64,000 bases of DNA from Patiria pectinifera (lineage: Eukaryota; Echinodermata; Asteroidea; Valvatida; Asterinidae): positions 14,098,699 to 14,162,698 of the forward strand of contig CM057133.1 of the NCBI GenBank assembly GCA_029964075.1, given 5' to 3'. A program made the translations under genes and the position numbers. The notes under the pieces are model-generated. The model saw nothing but the letters and a program-made list of their open reading frames with translations, was not told where the DNA came from and made no database searches. Each line of letters begins with the position of its first letter. The first letter of the stretch is position 1. Shown piece after piece: positions 24,601-33,343 of the stretch.

Positions 24601-25956
24601 GAAAGGGTTCTGCCTACTGTCATACTCTTCCACACAGGAGGCCAAATTGTCTGTAGTCAGTCCCATTGTAATATGAAGTTAGGTTTTTAGAAGTAACTCT
24701 TCTTTAAAACCTAACTTCCATCTCAATTTCTACCACAGCCAACATAGAGGTGGCTTACCTGAAGACCCTGACCAAGCAAGACATCCTGGGCTTCTTTGAG
24801 CAACTCCTGGCCGTGGACGCGCCCCGGCGACACAAGATATCCATCCACATCATGCCCCCCGTGGACCCGTCCTCCAACCAGGGAGGAGAGGGTGCCGGGG
24901 ACCAGCCTGACGGGGACCAGCCGGACCTGGCCAGTCTGAACAGCATGGACCTGCTGCCTACTCCTCCGCTACCGCAGGTGAGATATTAGCCCATAATCAC
25001 CTGTACTACATTGTATTACATTGTATGACATTGTATGGCATTGTATTACGTTGTATTACATTGTATTACATTGTATTTATTCCCTGGTGAATCTACAAAA
25101 ACCATACAGTGCTGGGGCAGTGCCCTGTGTAATAGGCGGGCGCAGATGTCCAGGAATTTTTTTAGATTGGCTTATCTAGCTCCCAGACCCATGTTCTTGA
25201 AACTCAATGGTTCTGGAGTCTGGAGTGCTGAATGGTAACACATAGCAACCGATGAAAACCGGTGTGCGAATGAATAGATGTTTTCACCGGTTGACGTAAT
25301 CCCGCCCACGCCTATAGGGAGGGCAGTTTAGGGTGGTACTGGGACTAAATGGTTACTTATAGTACTAGACAGTTGCAGGCGTGGTTCTACACTAACATTT
25401 CTGGGGGGGGGGTCTTAAAAACAATATATGAACTTTCAAGTTTTGAGGAACTGATGTCAGGCAATTTTTGGACTAAAAGTCAAAAAAAATAAAAATTCTT
25501 AAAATTTTCAAGGAAAAATGGACAGATTTAAAGGATTTTTAGGGAAAAAATGGCAAAATTTGGTAAAATGTCTGGAAAATGTGGCTAATTACAGCAGAAT
25601 CTCGGGAACCATTTGTCCCTTTGAAAAATCAAATTCTGGTGGGATCAGATGTTGTTGTGCCCCAGGGCACTACAGAGTTTGTCAAATTAGAAAAGAAATA
25701 ATCGTAGCATTTCTGTTTATTAAAGATTAAACTCTGCATGTTTATTTTCCCTGGAGCACAGAACACAGCATATGATGTCTTTTTCCTCTCAAGGTATAAT
25801 TTCTACAGGATTGTCAGCACACTTTGTATTTTTTTATTGTCATTTGCATTTTTCTTTCAGGCAACTGTCATTCAAGACATCACCGGATTCAAGACGGGGC
25901 TACCGTTGTTCCCCCTCCCAGAACCCTACAATAGCAGCGCTAAATCCAAATTGTAG
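9686..25956 (+). CDS. IDE: Insulin-degrading enzyme (insulysin), M16A zinc metalloprotease, complete, 23 coding exons
   Basis: Exons: 9686-9848, 10093-10169, 10482-10508, 10628-10731, 11406-11575, 12893-13015, 14393-14505, 14844-14933, 16083-16248, 17446-17618, 17768-17874, 18196-18298, 18971-19203, 20241-20385, 20523-20633, 20973-21093, 21307-21398, 21531-21642, 22474-22641, 23314-23438, 23706-23853, 24739-24977, 25861-25956. All phases agree; total 1001 aa (human 1019). The inverzincin motif HFLEH is H68, E71, H72, and the second zinc glutamate is E149 in VDSENEKN, 77 residues after H72 as in human. Other matches: [20 protein letters not shown] (exosite region), [55 protein letters not shown] and RFIIQSEK. 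It degrades insulin, glucagon and amyloid-type peptides in a closed chamber. The protein ends in SKL, a canonical peroxisomal signal. In the likely 5'-spliced form an in-frame TGA (9498-9500) precedes the start, so an upstream mitochondrial leader is not supported. Confidence 0.98.
10777..10985 (+). mobile_element. SINE fragment (body and 3' part)
   Basis: Carries GTGTTCTTGGGCAACACACT, CCACCCGGGAGT, AAATGGGTACCTGTGAGGGT and GTGAAGTGCTTTG as in the 2634-2930 copy. The tRNA head is missing. In IDE intron 4. Confidence 0.75.
11062..11370 (-). mobile_element. SINE with partially duplicated head
   Basis: Read on the minus strand: a B-box GGTTCGAATCC, then CCTTGGGCAAGCCACTTCAC, CTCTCCACTTAGGAGT, AAATGGGTACC and GGAGTAACCTGCGATGGACT. 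The head and part of the body recur at 11260-11370 as a direct duplication. In IDE intron 4, just upstream of exon 5. Confidence 0.75.
12385..12490 (+). repeat. Dispersed repeat R4, short copy
   Basis: Contains TTTGCTTTTGCTGTTATTTT and GTTTTGTGTTCATAGAT, shared with 15095-15620 and 33600-34085. In IDE intron 5. Confidence 0.6.
13735..14045. repeat. GGAGGATTTTGCAGGATTGAGG-type repeats (R6, copy 1)
   Basis: Several degenerate copies of GGATTTTGCAGGATTGAGG sit in IDE intron 6. The same motif, as GGATTTTGGAGGATTGAGG, recurs at 34755-35075 in MARCHF5 intron 3. Confidence 0.6.
15095..15620 (+). repeat. Dispersed repeat R4, long copy
   Basis: Matches 33600-34085 in the same orientation: TTTGCTTTTG, GTAATTTTCAGAA, TTTATAGCAAAT, CAGGTGCCA and GTAGTTTT..TTTTTGATGTTTG. 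In IDE intron 8. No coding potential seen. Confidence 0.7.
17111..17285 (+). repeat. Dispersed repeat with internal tRNA-like sequence (family C, copy 1)
   Basis: The 72-nt core 17193-17264 folds like a tRNA: acceptor GGCTGGA/TCCAGTC, D arm GCTC/GAGC, T arm GCAGG/CCTGC with a B box, and a loop ACGGCAA whose anticodon would be GGC (Ala). Position 33 is C rather than U and the anticodon stem has a G-G mismatch, so a working tRNA is unlikely. The same core with about 80 bp of shared 5' flank (TTTATGGCTTCTGACTAGCG) recurs inverted at 26220-26395. In IDE intron 9. Confidence 0.75.
18355..18855. repeat. 10-bp minisatellite GGACTTGTGA in IDE intron 12
   Basis: About 50 degenerate units of GGACTTGTGA with variants such as GAACTTGTGA, GGACATGTGA and GGACTTGTAA. 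The minus strand is open for 111 codons as an [10 protein letters not shown]-type repeat, with no sign of being a gene. Confidence 0.9.
19236..19600 (+). repeat. Dispersed repeat R1, copy 1
   Basis: Matches the reverse complement of 41715-42118, including CACCAAAAGTT, ATTTTGCTGTCGT, TTGTTGTGTCAGTACATGGC and CTCACAAATGTTTTCAAT. Both copies give similar short translated stretches (HQKFP..F), but with stops in this copy. In IDE intron 13. Confidence 0.75.
19745..20097 (-). mobile_element. tRNA-headed SINE, family B, full length
   Basis: Minus-strand order: tRNA-like head GGAGTGCTGTGGCC with B box GGGTTCGAGTCC, then CCTTGGGCAAAGGCACTTT, CCACCCAGGAGTAAATGGGT, GGCAGAGATGGTTATTGTGA, GCTGTATACTCCCCAGG and TAGCGCCTTGAGCACC, with an AT-rich tail (ATTTATCAATCAATCA). 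The partner copy is 29424-29722. In IDE intron 13. Confidence 0.85.
22771..23092. mobile_element. MITE-like element in IDE intron 19
   Basis: The terminal inverted repeats are GGTCTCTGGTCAGA at 22771 and TCTGACCAGAGACC ending at 23092. The inside (about 322 bp) has no ORF of note. The target-site duplication is unclear because the flanks are simple A/T runs. Confidence 0.55.
24043..24385. mobile_element. MITE-like foldback in IDE intron 21
   Basis: Contains two inverted pairs: GAATAATTTCAT..GGTGAC with GTCACCGAATGAAATTATTC, and CAACACCTGAATAAATCC (24212) with GGATTTATTCAGGCGTTG (24356). No ORF of note. Confidence 0.5.
24997..25080. repeat. (ACATTGTATT)n short tandem repeat, IDE intron 22
   Basis: About eight 10-bp units of ACATTGTATT. 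The reverse-complement unit is found at 35940-36003. Confidence 0.8.
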
Positions 25957-26739
25957 AGAAACAAGAGATAACAAATGGTGGTAAATCGTTTTCTGAAACT
26001 GTTTTCTTCCCAGCATGCATGCACTACGTTCAACAAATTGGTCAGCTGACTTTGCTATAGAGTTGAGGGGAAATTGACATTTGTGGGTAGATACTAGATG
26101 GAAAAGTTGCCCTCAAATTTTTGCATGAGAAATATTAAGCTATGCATAAAGGTCATTTTTATTCAAGTTCACAGAAGTGTACGCAATGGTGTAACGTTAC
26201 TTGCGCCACGTTTTTTGATTGAAAAGTTGAACAAAGAAATTGACTGGAGCAGGGTTTGAACCTGTGAACCCTGGATTGCCGTTCCGGTGCTCTACCAACT
26301 GAGCTATCCAGCCCTATGTTGGCAGTTCCCCAATTTGTCAATGTCTTTGTTCAAGGGGCGCTAGTCAGAAGCCATAAACAAGTATGCCATATAGCATATA
26401 CAGGTGGGTTTTTTGTGCATATAATTGCACAAGCAGTTAGGACATGTATTGCCCAAGTCTGCAAATTATAAAACAACTTTCGGTGTCAAACGAAATCGAA
26501 AGAAGAACCAATTTATTGTGAGTTTGTGTGGTTCTGAAAATGAACCGGTGGAAAAGTCGACATTTTGGACAGCATGCTCTGCACGTTGTGAAATTGATCA
26601 TAATGTGTGTATTTGTAAATATATACGTATGCAAACTGGTGGCAAATGTTCCATAAAGATGTTGTAGAGGCTGAGAACTTCCCAAATCCGATAGTTCCAT
26701 CCGATAGTTCCATGGGCATTTGCTGCCATTTTCTTGTGG
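25957..26739. other. IDE 3' flank / probable 3' UTR
   Basis: This begins after the IDE stop TAG (25954-25956). No AATAAA hexamer is visible before the 21-bp array, so the 3' UTR may run into it. It contains the tRNA-like dispersed repeat at 26220-26395 on the minus strand. The short ORFs here lack recognisable similarity. Confidence 0.5.
26220..26395 (-). repeat. Dispersed repeat with internal tRNA-like sequence (family C, copy 2)
   Basis: The minus-strand core 26242-26313 is the diverged partner of 17193-17264. It shares the flank TTTATGGCTTCTGACTAGCG and the 3' segment CAATTTCTTTGTTCAACTTT. It lies in the IDE 3' flank, oriented against the gene. Confidence 0.75.
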
Positions 26740-28360
26740 AATTGTGCAACTATAGTTAGGAATTGGCCAGCTACAGTTAGGAATTGCCCTACTATAGTTG
26801 GGAATTGCCCAGCTATAGTTGGGAATTGCCCAGCTATAGTTGGGAATTGCCCAGCTATAGTTGGGAATTGCCCAGCTATAGTTGGGAATTGAAGAATTGC
26901 CCAGCTATAGTTAAGAATTGCCCAGCTATAGTTAAGAATTGCCCAGCTATTGTTAGGAATTGCCCAGCTATAGTTAGGAATTTGCCCAGCTATAGTAAGG
27001 AATTCCCCAGCTATATTAAGGAATCGCCCAGCTATAGTTAGGAATTGCCCAGCTATAGCTAGGAATTGCCCAGCTATAGTTAGGGATCGCCCAGCTATAG
27101 TTAAGAATTGCCCAGCTATATTTAAGAATTGCCCAGCTATAGTAAGGAATTGCCCAGCTATAGTAAGGAATTGCCCAGCTATAGTAAGGAATTGCCCAGC
27201 TATAGTTAGGAATTGCCCAGCTATAGTTAAGAATTGCCCAGCTATAGTTAAAAATTGCCCAACTGTAGTTAGGAATTGCCCAGCTATAGTTAGGAATTGC
27301 CCAGCTATAGTTAGGAATTGCCCAGCTATAGTTAGGAATTGCCCAGCTATAGTTAGGAATTGCCCAGCTATAGTTGGGAATTGCCCAGCTATAGTAAGGA
27401 ATTCCCCAACTATAGTTAGGAATTCCCCAACTATAGTTAGGAATTGTCCAGCTATAGTTAGGAATTGCCTGGCTATAGTTAGAAATTGCCAAGCTATAGT
27501 TAGGAATTGCCCAGCTATAGTTAGGAATTGCCCAGCTATAGTAAGGAATTGCCCAGCTATAGTTAGGAATTGCCCAGCTATAGTTCGGAATTCCCTAGCT
27601 ATAGTAAGGAATTCCCAAACTATAGTTAAGAATTGCCCAACTATAGTTAGGAATTGCCCGGCTATAGTTAAGAATTGCCAAGCTATAGTTAGGAATTCCC
27701 CAGCTATTGTTACGAATTGCCCAACTATAGTTGGGAATTGCCCAGCTATAGTTGGAAATTGCCCAGCTATAGTTAGGAATTGCCCAGCTATAGTTAGGAA
27801 TTGCCTGGGTATAGTTAAGAATTGCCCAACTATAGTTAGGAATTGCCCAACAATAGTTAGGAATTGCCAGCTATAGTTAGGAATTGCCCAGCTATAGTAA
27901 GGAATTGCCCAGCTATAGTTAGGAATTGCCCAGCTATAGTTAGGAATTGCCCAACTATAGTTCGGAATTCCCCAGCTATAGTAAGGAATTCCCCAACTAT
28001 AGTTAGGAATTGTCCAGCTATAGTTAGGAATTGCCTGGCTATAGTTAGGGATTGCCAAGCTATAGTTAGGAATTCCCCAGCTATTGTTACGAATTGCCCA
28101 ACTATAGTTGGGAATTGCCCAGCTATAGTTGGGAATTGCCCAGCTATAGTTGGGAATTGCCCAGCTATAGTTAGGAATTGCCCAGCTATAGTTAGGAATT
28201 GCCCAGCTATAGTTAAGAATTGCCCAGCTGTAGTTAGGAATTGCCTAGTTGGGAATTGCCCAACTATAGAAGGGAATCGCCCAATTATAGTTGGGAGCTC
28301 CCCAATTATCGTTAGGATCGCCTCAACTATAGTTGGGACCATTGCCATAGTTTGGGCATA
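26740..28360. repeat. 21-bp minisatellite, about 77 units
   Basis: Consensus unit GAATTGCCCAGCTATAGTTAG with one end base variable (20 of its 21 bases are given if the last G is dropped). Common variants are TTGGGAATTG, TTAAGAATTG, AATTCCCC and AACTATAGTT. Because 21 is divisible by three and the unit has few stops, long repetitive ORFs appear on both strands. They encode heptads such as FLTIAGQ or IPNYSWA, the longest 486 codons at 26598-28058 on the minus strand; these are not genes. A variant block with CAGCTATTGTTACG occurs at 27701 and again at 28078, so segments of about 377-378 bp have been duplicated within the array. Confidence 0.95.
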
Positions 28361-29423
28361 ATGCAACTGTTCTTATGTTATATAGACAATTTAGATCCTT
28401 TAACAAAAAAATTATGCATTGTACATATGTTTATTTTTGTTTTTAGATCGACAATTCTTAAAACAAAATGAATGCAACTTGTTCTTGGTATACCTCTGTG
28501 TTCAGTGATAAATGTGCTGTGCAATATACTTGGCTGTAAAAATGTAAAGAAATCATGAAAAAAAAAAAAATGATTGCAACAAATTTTAACTGTTTTTGAT
28601 GGATTCGAAGGGCCAGCTTAAGTCTTCTGACTGACTACTGTAACTTAGTATGAAAAATATCCGAAACTGCCTAAAACTGAGTGGGAATGTTCAGGTTCTA
28701 CACTGGGCATGTTTCGTCTTGTTTATGAGAGCATGTGTTATTTCCTTGAAGGTGAAATTAACGGTGTACGTATCTTTATTATATGCTTGATAGAATTTTG
28801 GGATAAGTGTCCTGAGTTTTACTGTAGTGAGTGCTAGTGTATCACTACCTCTGTAGAATATCAGCATCATGGGTGTTAGGTTTTTGTTTTATTATTATTT
28901 GTTAAATTCAGGTGGGAAAATTCTTATTCAATTCTTGGGGTAAAAAAAATGCAGGGAAATAAATATAATTCTGTTTTGTTTTGTTTTTAGTTTTTTTTTT
29001 TTAGTTTTTTTTTCAATTTAATTTTTTTCACTTATTGTTTTCTGAAATCTTCATTTGTTTATCTATTAATTAAAAATTATCAAGTTAGAAATATTTTAAA
29101 AAGTTTTAAAACTGTTTGAGTCTCATATAAGGCTGTCAAATAATTAGTGTGTCGGAGGATGTCAAAACAAATTTAATTAAATTTAAAATAAACAATCACA
29201 ATTCCTCTTGGCGCCAAACCTCGGATTTTGAATGTATTGCAAATGCTTTATTTTTTACTAGGGAAATCAGAGAGCTACACACTAGGGACGGATCAAAGGG
29301 GGTGGTTTTGGTGGTTTACCGTCTTCCTCCTCCCCCCGCCCCCTCCCATCCAAGTGAACAATGTTGATTATTTACATAATTACAAAATCCGAAAAAAAAT
29401 CTTTAAGTTCTAGGCCACGTGTG
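28361..29423. other. AT-rich intergenic stretch after the minisatellite
   Basis: No exon is recognised. An AATAAA hexamer at 28958-28963 on the plus strand is the first such hexamer I found downstream of the IDE stop. It is followed by a T-rich stretch (28975-29030), so it is a candidate IDE polyadenylation site. If used, the whole 21-bp array would lie in the IDE 3' UTR. Confidence 0.35.
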
Positions 29424-29722
29424 GAGTGCCGTGGCCTAGTAGTGGTCTGGAGCATTGAATTCGTGGTCTGCAGGTAATTCTGCAGGTTGTGGGTTCGAGT
29501 CCAGCCTGTGGCTATGGTGCGCGTGCCCTTAAGCAAGGCGCTTTGTCACTCATTGCTTCCTCTCCACCCAGGAGTAAATGGGTACCTGTGAGGGCAGAGA
29601 TGGTTATTGTGATTGAATTAGCTTCCTTGCACCTAACAGGCAGCATGGAGCTGTATACTCCCCAGGGAGTCGAGATTGTATTTGGAATGGTCCAATGTGT
29701 GATGTGGCTTCAAAAAGTATGT
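29424..29722 (+). mobile_element. tRNA-headed SINE, family B, copy 2
   Basis: Same order of blocks as 19745-20097: GGAGTGCCGTGGCC, TTCTGCAGGTTGTGGGTTCG, AGGAGTAAATGGGTACC, GGCAGAGATGGTTATTGTGA and CTGTATACTCCCCAGGGAGT. It is truncated before the tail. In the IDE/MARCHF5 intergenic region. Confidence 0.85.
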
Positions 29723-29761
29723 AAGTAAACAAATTTAGAAGAGTGTTTTCAAACTACAAAG

Positions 29762-29950
29762 GGAAAGAATGTTGCATCCTGACCCCACTTTTTTTCATCA
29801 TATATATTATCTCAATGAAGGTCAGTCATTGCAAAAATGTTGAAAAGACATGAATCTGGGACTGAGAAACATTTCCAATAACGGTTAGGAAATACTTTGA
29901 AAATGCACTCGACTCTCCATAGACTTTGTACACAAACCAAAGAAGTGGCG
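29762..29950 (+). repeat. Dispersed repeat R3, copy 1
   Basis: Matches the reverse complement of 39870-40058: TTATCTCAATGAAGGTCA, AAGACATGAATCTGG, CTGAGAAACATTTCCAA and GACTCTCCATAGACTTTG. Non-coding. Confidence 0.7.
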
Positions 29951-32900
29951 TCTGGATACTACATTCTTTCCCTTCAAATAATGCACTAAACTGCAGACAC
30001 GCGTCCCCTACTGATATCTGACGCAAGTTCTGAAAGTTGATCGCATGTTTCAAGCTCCGAAAGAGTTGGCATTCCGAACTGGAAAGCATTCCTTCCACTT
30101 TTCCTGTTTTCCCTCTTATTTTTAAGTGACAAGCCTATCATTAACACAGCAGGCTTTCTCCGGTTACTGGTACACTAAGTACGCCACACAAATCCAGCTT
30201 CTCTACGGTTGGAATAACAACGAGATACGATGACCGAAACATGAGATTGGCAAGCGAAAGACGATAGGGATATGTGTATATAGGAGTGCCAAGCAAGCTG
30301 TCATGATGGAGTCAACAGCGTTTTAAAGTTGTAATAACGCAAGTCCATCAGCTGGTCGGTTGTCATAACTTACATGAACAGGGGAATGCACCGCGAAATG
30401 CATACTGTAATATTATATTCCATCTCTTCCTGTACATGTTATTGTAAGCAACTGTATGTCTAGCCGAGTAAAATAACAATATAGTTTCTCAGCATTTTCC
30501 AAAAAATGAAGGCGGCACGTGCTATTTTTTAAAGATCTTTACATTAATTGCTAAATTCCAGACATATTCTATCCATTCACAGAATAAAGTCTGAAAAAGA
30601 ATTTTTCAAGAAAGGAAAGAATTCCTCCAGATTTGTAAAAATCCCAGGCAGCAATTCACAACAACATTTCCAGACTTTTTAGGCCGACAGAGAAACACAG
30701 AGAGAGCCGCCAGCTTGAGTTTAGAAATGCACAGAAAACGTGATTTCTTTCATTTATTTTTTCGACTTTAGGAAATTATATTACAAGTGAATCTTTGGAA
30801 TCCAACAAATCTCTCTAAAAAAAAAAACGAAAATGAAATCAGGTTGGTAAATTATAAAGACATCTAAAGGAACAGTATTTGAGTAAAACACAAGCTGTTT
30901 ATTTATTTATTTTTTTTAATGTGATTTTTTTTTGTTTTTGTTTTGTTTTTGGTAGAGCATATCTGAGCCATGCACAGGTACTTCTCAAAAACTTGCTGTC
31001 GGATTTTTTTGTTGGTCTGCAAAAAAAATAAATTAAAATTTATTTAAGCAAAAACATGGCCGAATTTAAACTACAAATGGAAATGATCTTCGGCCAAGTG
31101 AAGGATTTATTTCTCTCTGCATCAAGTAATTTCTTCGGCTTGTTTATATTCAATTTTTTTCTTAAGGATATTTTTATTTTCTGGTAATGAAATATGAAAT
31201 CCCAATCCGATTTCGAAGAACAAGTCGTGAAACACACAGGCCAATATCATCAAGCGATATACAATATCATGTACAAAAAAATCATGTACAAAATAGGCTA
31301 TGTGGTAACAAGAATCGTCCAGCTTAGCAAAAGAAAGCAAGGGCACCAGCTAAAAGTACATGCAATGTATGCTGCTTGTGACTGGTCACAGCCCTTTTTT
31401 TGTTTAGCGCATAAAGTTTCCATTTAATATCTTTCGCTTAGCAGCTTGGCCAGATTGGGCTAAGCTGGACAACAACTTTCCTAGAGCAAGCATTCCAGGA
31501 ATTCAAATTTTAATTTTGCATTATTAAATATACATGTATTTATATAATCAATAAATAAGCTAAAATCTTAACACTACTTTGCATTTTTCAATTTCTGATG
31601 AATATAAACACAACAAACAAAAATTATATGCATGTTAAGACACAAAGCAAAGCACTTTTGAAATGAATTGCATTTAACTCTACCTTATCAGCTACAAGTA
31701 CATACAATGGAAATTTAGCAAAATTTAAGGCCGAGGATAATTAGTAATATGTAGACTTGATTCCAGCCAACAGCCAACAACCTATATCAGTTTTTACATG
31801 ATGCCTTTGCCCTTTTGGTTCTCTCCATGTTGTGAGAATAAAAAAGGACAGGCATCATGACTTGAATCAAGTATAACTTACATGCAGCATCCAATGTAGA
31901 AGAACGGACATATCCCATCACCCTATGCTTGCCATACCAACTTTACAGAGCCTGGTGTCATCCACGATTTAGGATTGTTGGGTATTGAAATTTGAGAGTC
32001 GACGGTATATCGTCACAGAAATATCGCGGTGCTCGGTAATACCGGGTACTTTTCTGAGAGGACTATTATGTCATCAAAATAAAATAAGACAAATGGTGAT
32101 AAGGAAACCGCAAACAAGCCTTGCTGGACTGCTAGTAAGCGCTAGTAAGCAAAAGTATCGGTTATAAGTCCAGCTTCACAATTTTTGTCTTATCTAGTGC
32201 AACCACAAAGAATTTAAACAATTAAAACATTCATAAATGTGGGTCGGATCTGTCCAACTTTTTTCTCTATTTTTCTTTATTGAAAGACTTAGAGCACATC
32301 TGGTCAGATTTAAGAAGGAACACTGCAGTATTGAAATTCCATACTGAGTGTTTCCGGTTGCTCGGTATTTTGACATCGTTCAGTATTGTTCGGTATCAAG
32401 AAAATATCGTCACTATACGATATTATTGTCCAAGCCTACTTTTATCTTCAGTCTTGCCTCATTTTCACTCTTGCGGGGGTTATGTACGAAATCGGAGGGC
32501 ACCAAAATTGCTTGAGGCATTATCTCAGAGAGTACAGTACAAGCAACAATCATTACTGAAATTCAGTAGATGTACCCTTTGTTTGGGCGTGGGGTAAAAA
32601 GAAATGTACTGAGAATATGAGAAATACAAGTTTTTTATTGGAACATGACGAATTAAGTGTAGGTAATTTCAGCTTTGATCAACAGAAGGGAGTTAAATGG
32701 TTCCCCCACAAAATGAGTCCAGAATACATATTCTATTCAAAGAGGTTCACATCAAGAAGCATTATCTAATGGTTAGGTAGCTCAAAATAAACTCAAATCA
32801 GAACAAACAGATGAAAACAAAAACAGTAAACATGATTATCTGTACATTACATTTCAAAACAATGTCACGGACATGTAAACCATTTCAATCATTTTATACA

Positions 32901-33274
32901 TGAGCATTTTCGACAGATTCCACAAATGTTCAATAAGGATGTGTGGAGAAAAAAAAGTACGCTGGTTAGCTTCTTAGATTTTCAGTTTGAAATAATAAAA
33001 TCATTGCCAATGTTGTCATTAGCCTTTAAGAAAAAAAATAGAAATTGGTATATAATTATGATTTTTTTTTTACAAATATCTTTCAAAAGCTATGTGTACA
33101 GCATGGTATTTACAATTAGCGTCTAAATTTAATAAAAACAAACAATGAAACGATTGAATAAAAGATCTTGTAATCGACGAGAAATTTCTGGGTTGAACAG
33201 ACAGAGATGATTAGTGAGTAGTGACAAGACTGATAAATGAAGGGATATGCAACCGCTCTTAACTAACCATGATA
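29951..33274. other. IDE/MARCHF5 intergenic, right part
   Basis: AT-rich sequence without a recognisable exon. A possible foldback (about 31965-32445) has CGGTATATCGTCAC on the left and GTCACTATACGATATT on the right, with CTCGGTA motifs inside. The short ORFs are not conserved to my eye. Confidence 0.5.
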
Positions 33275-33280
33275 TTTATT
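33275..33280 (-). other. Candidate MARCHF5 polyadenylation signal
   Basis: Plus-strand TTTATT reads AATAAA on the minus strand, about 64 bp downstream of the MARCHF5 stop codon. It is the nearest hexamer after the stop. Cleavage-site evidence is lacking. Confidence 0.5.
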
Positions 33281-33343
33281 AAAGCAACTTAAAAAATGAC
33301 AGTGTGTGTTCTTTTTTGTTTCCGTGTTTTGTTTTAGGGGTAA

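Noticed and set aside
26598-28058. 486-codon minus-strand ORF and shorter ORFs on both strands in the 21-bp array
   Set aside because: The ORFs are a by-product of a repeat whose length is divisible by three and which has no stop in several frames. No conserved sequence, start context or splice structure supports a protein.
26740-28360. CRISPR-like array
   Set aside because: The repeats are contiguous, with no unique spacers, and the genome is eukaryotic.
31965-32445. Foldback element with CGGTATATCGTCAC motifs
   Set aside because: Inverted similarity is present but patchy; I could not define ends or a target-site duplication, so it is only mentioned in the intergenic entry.
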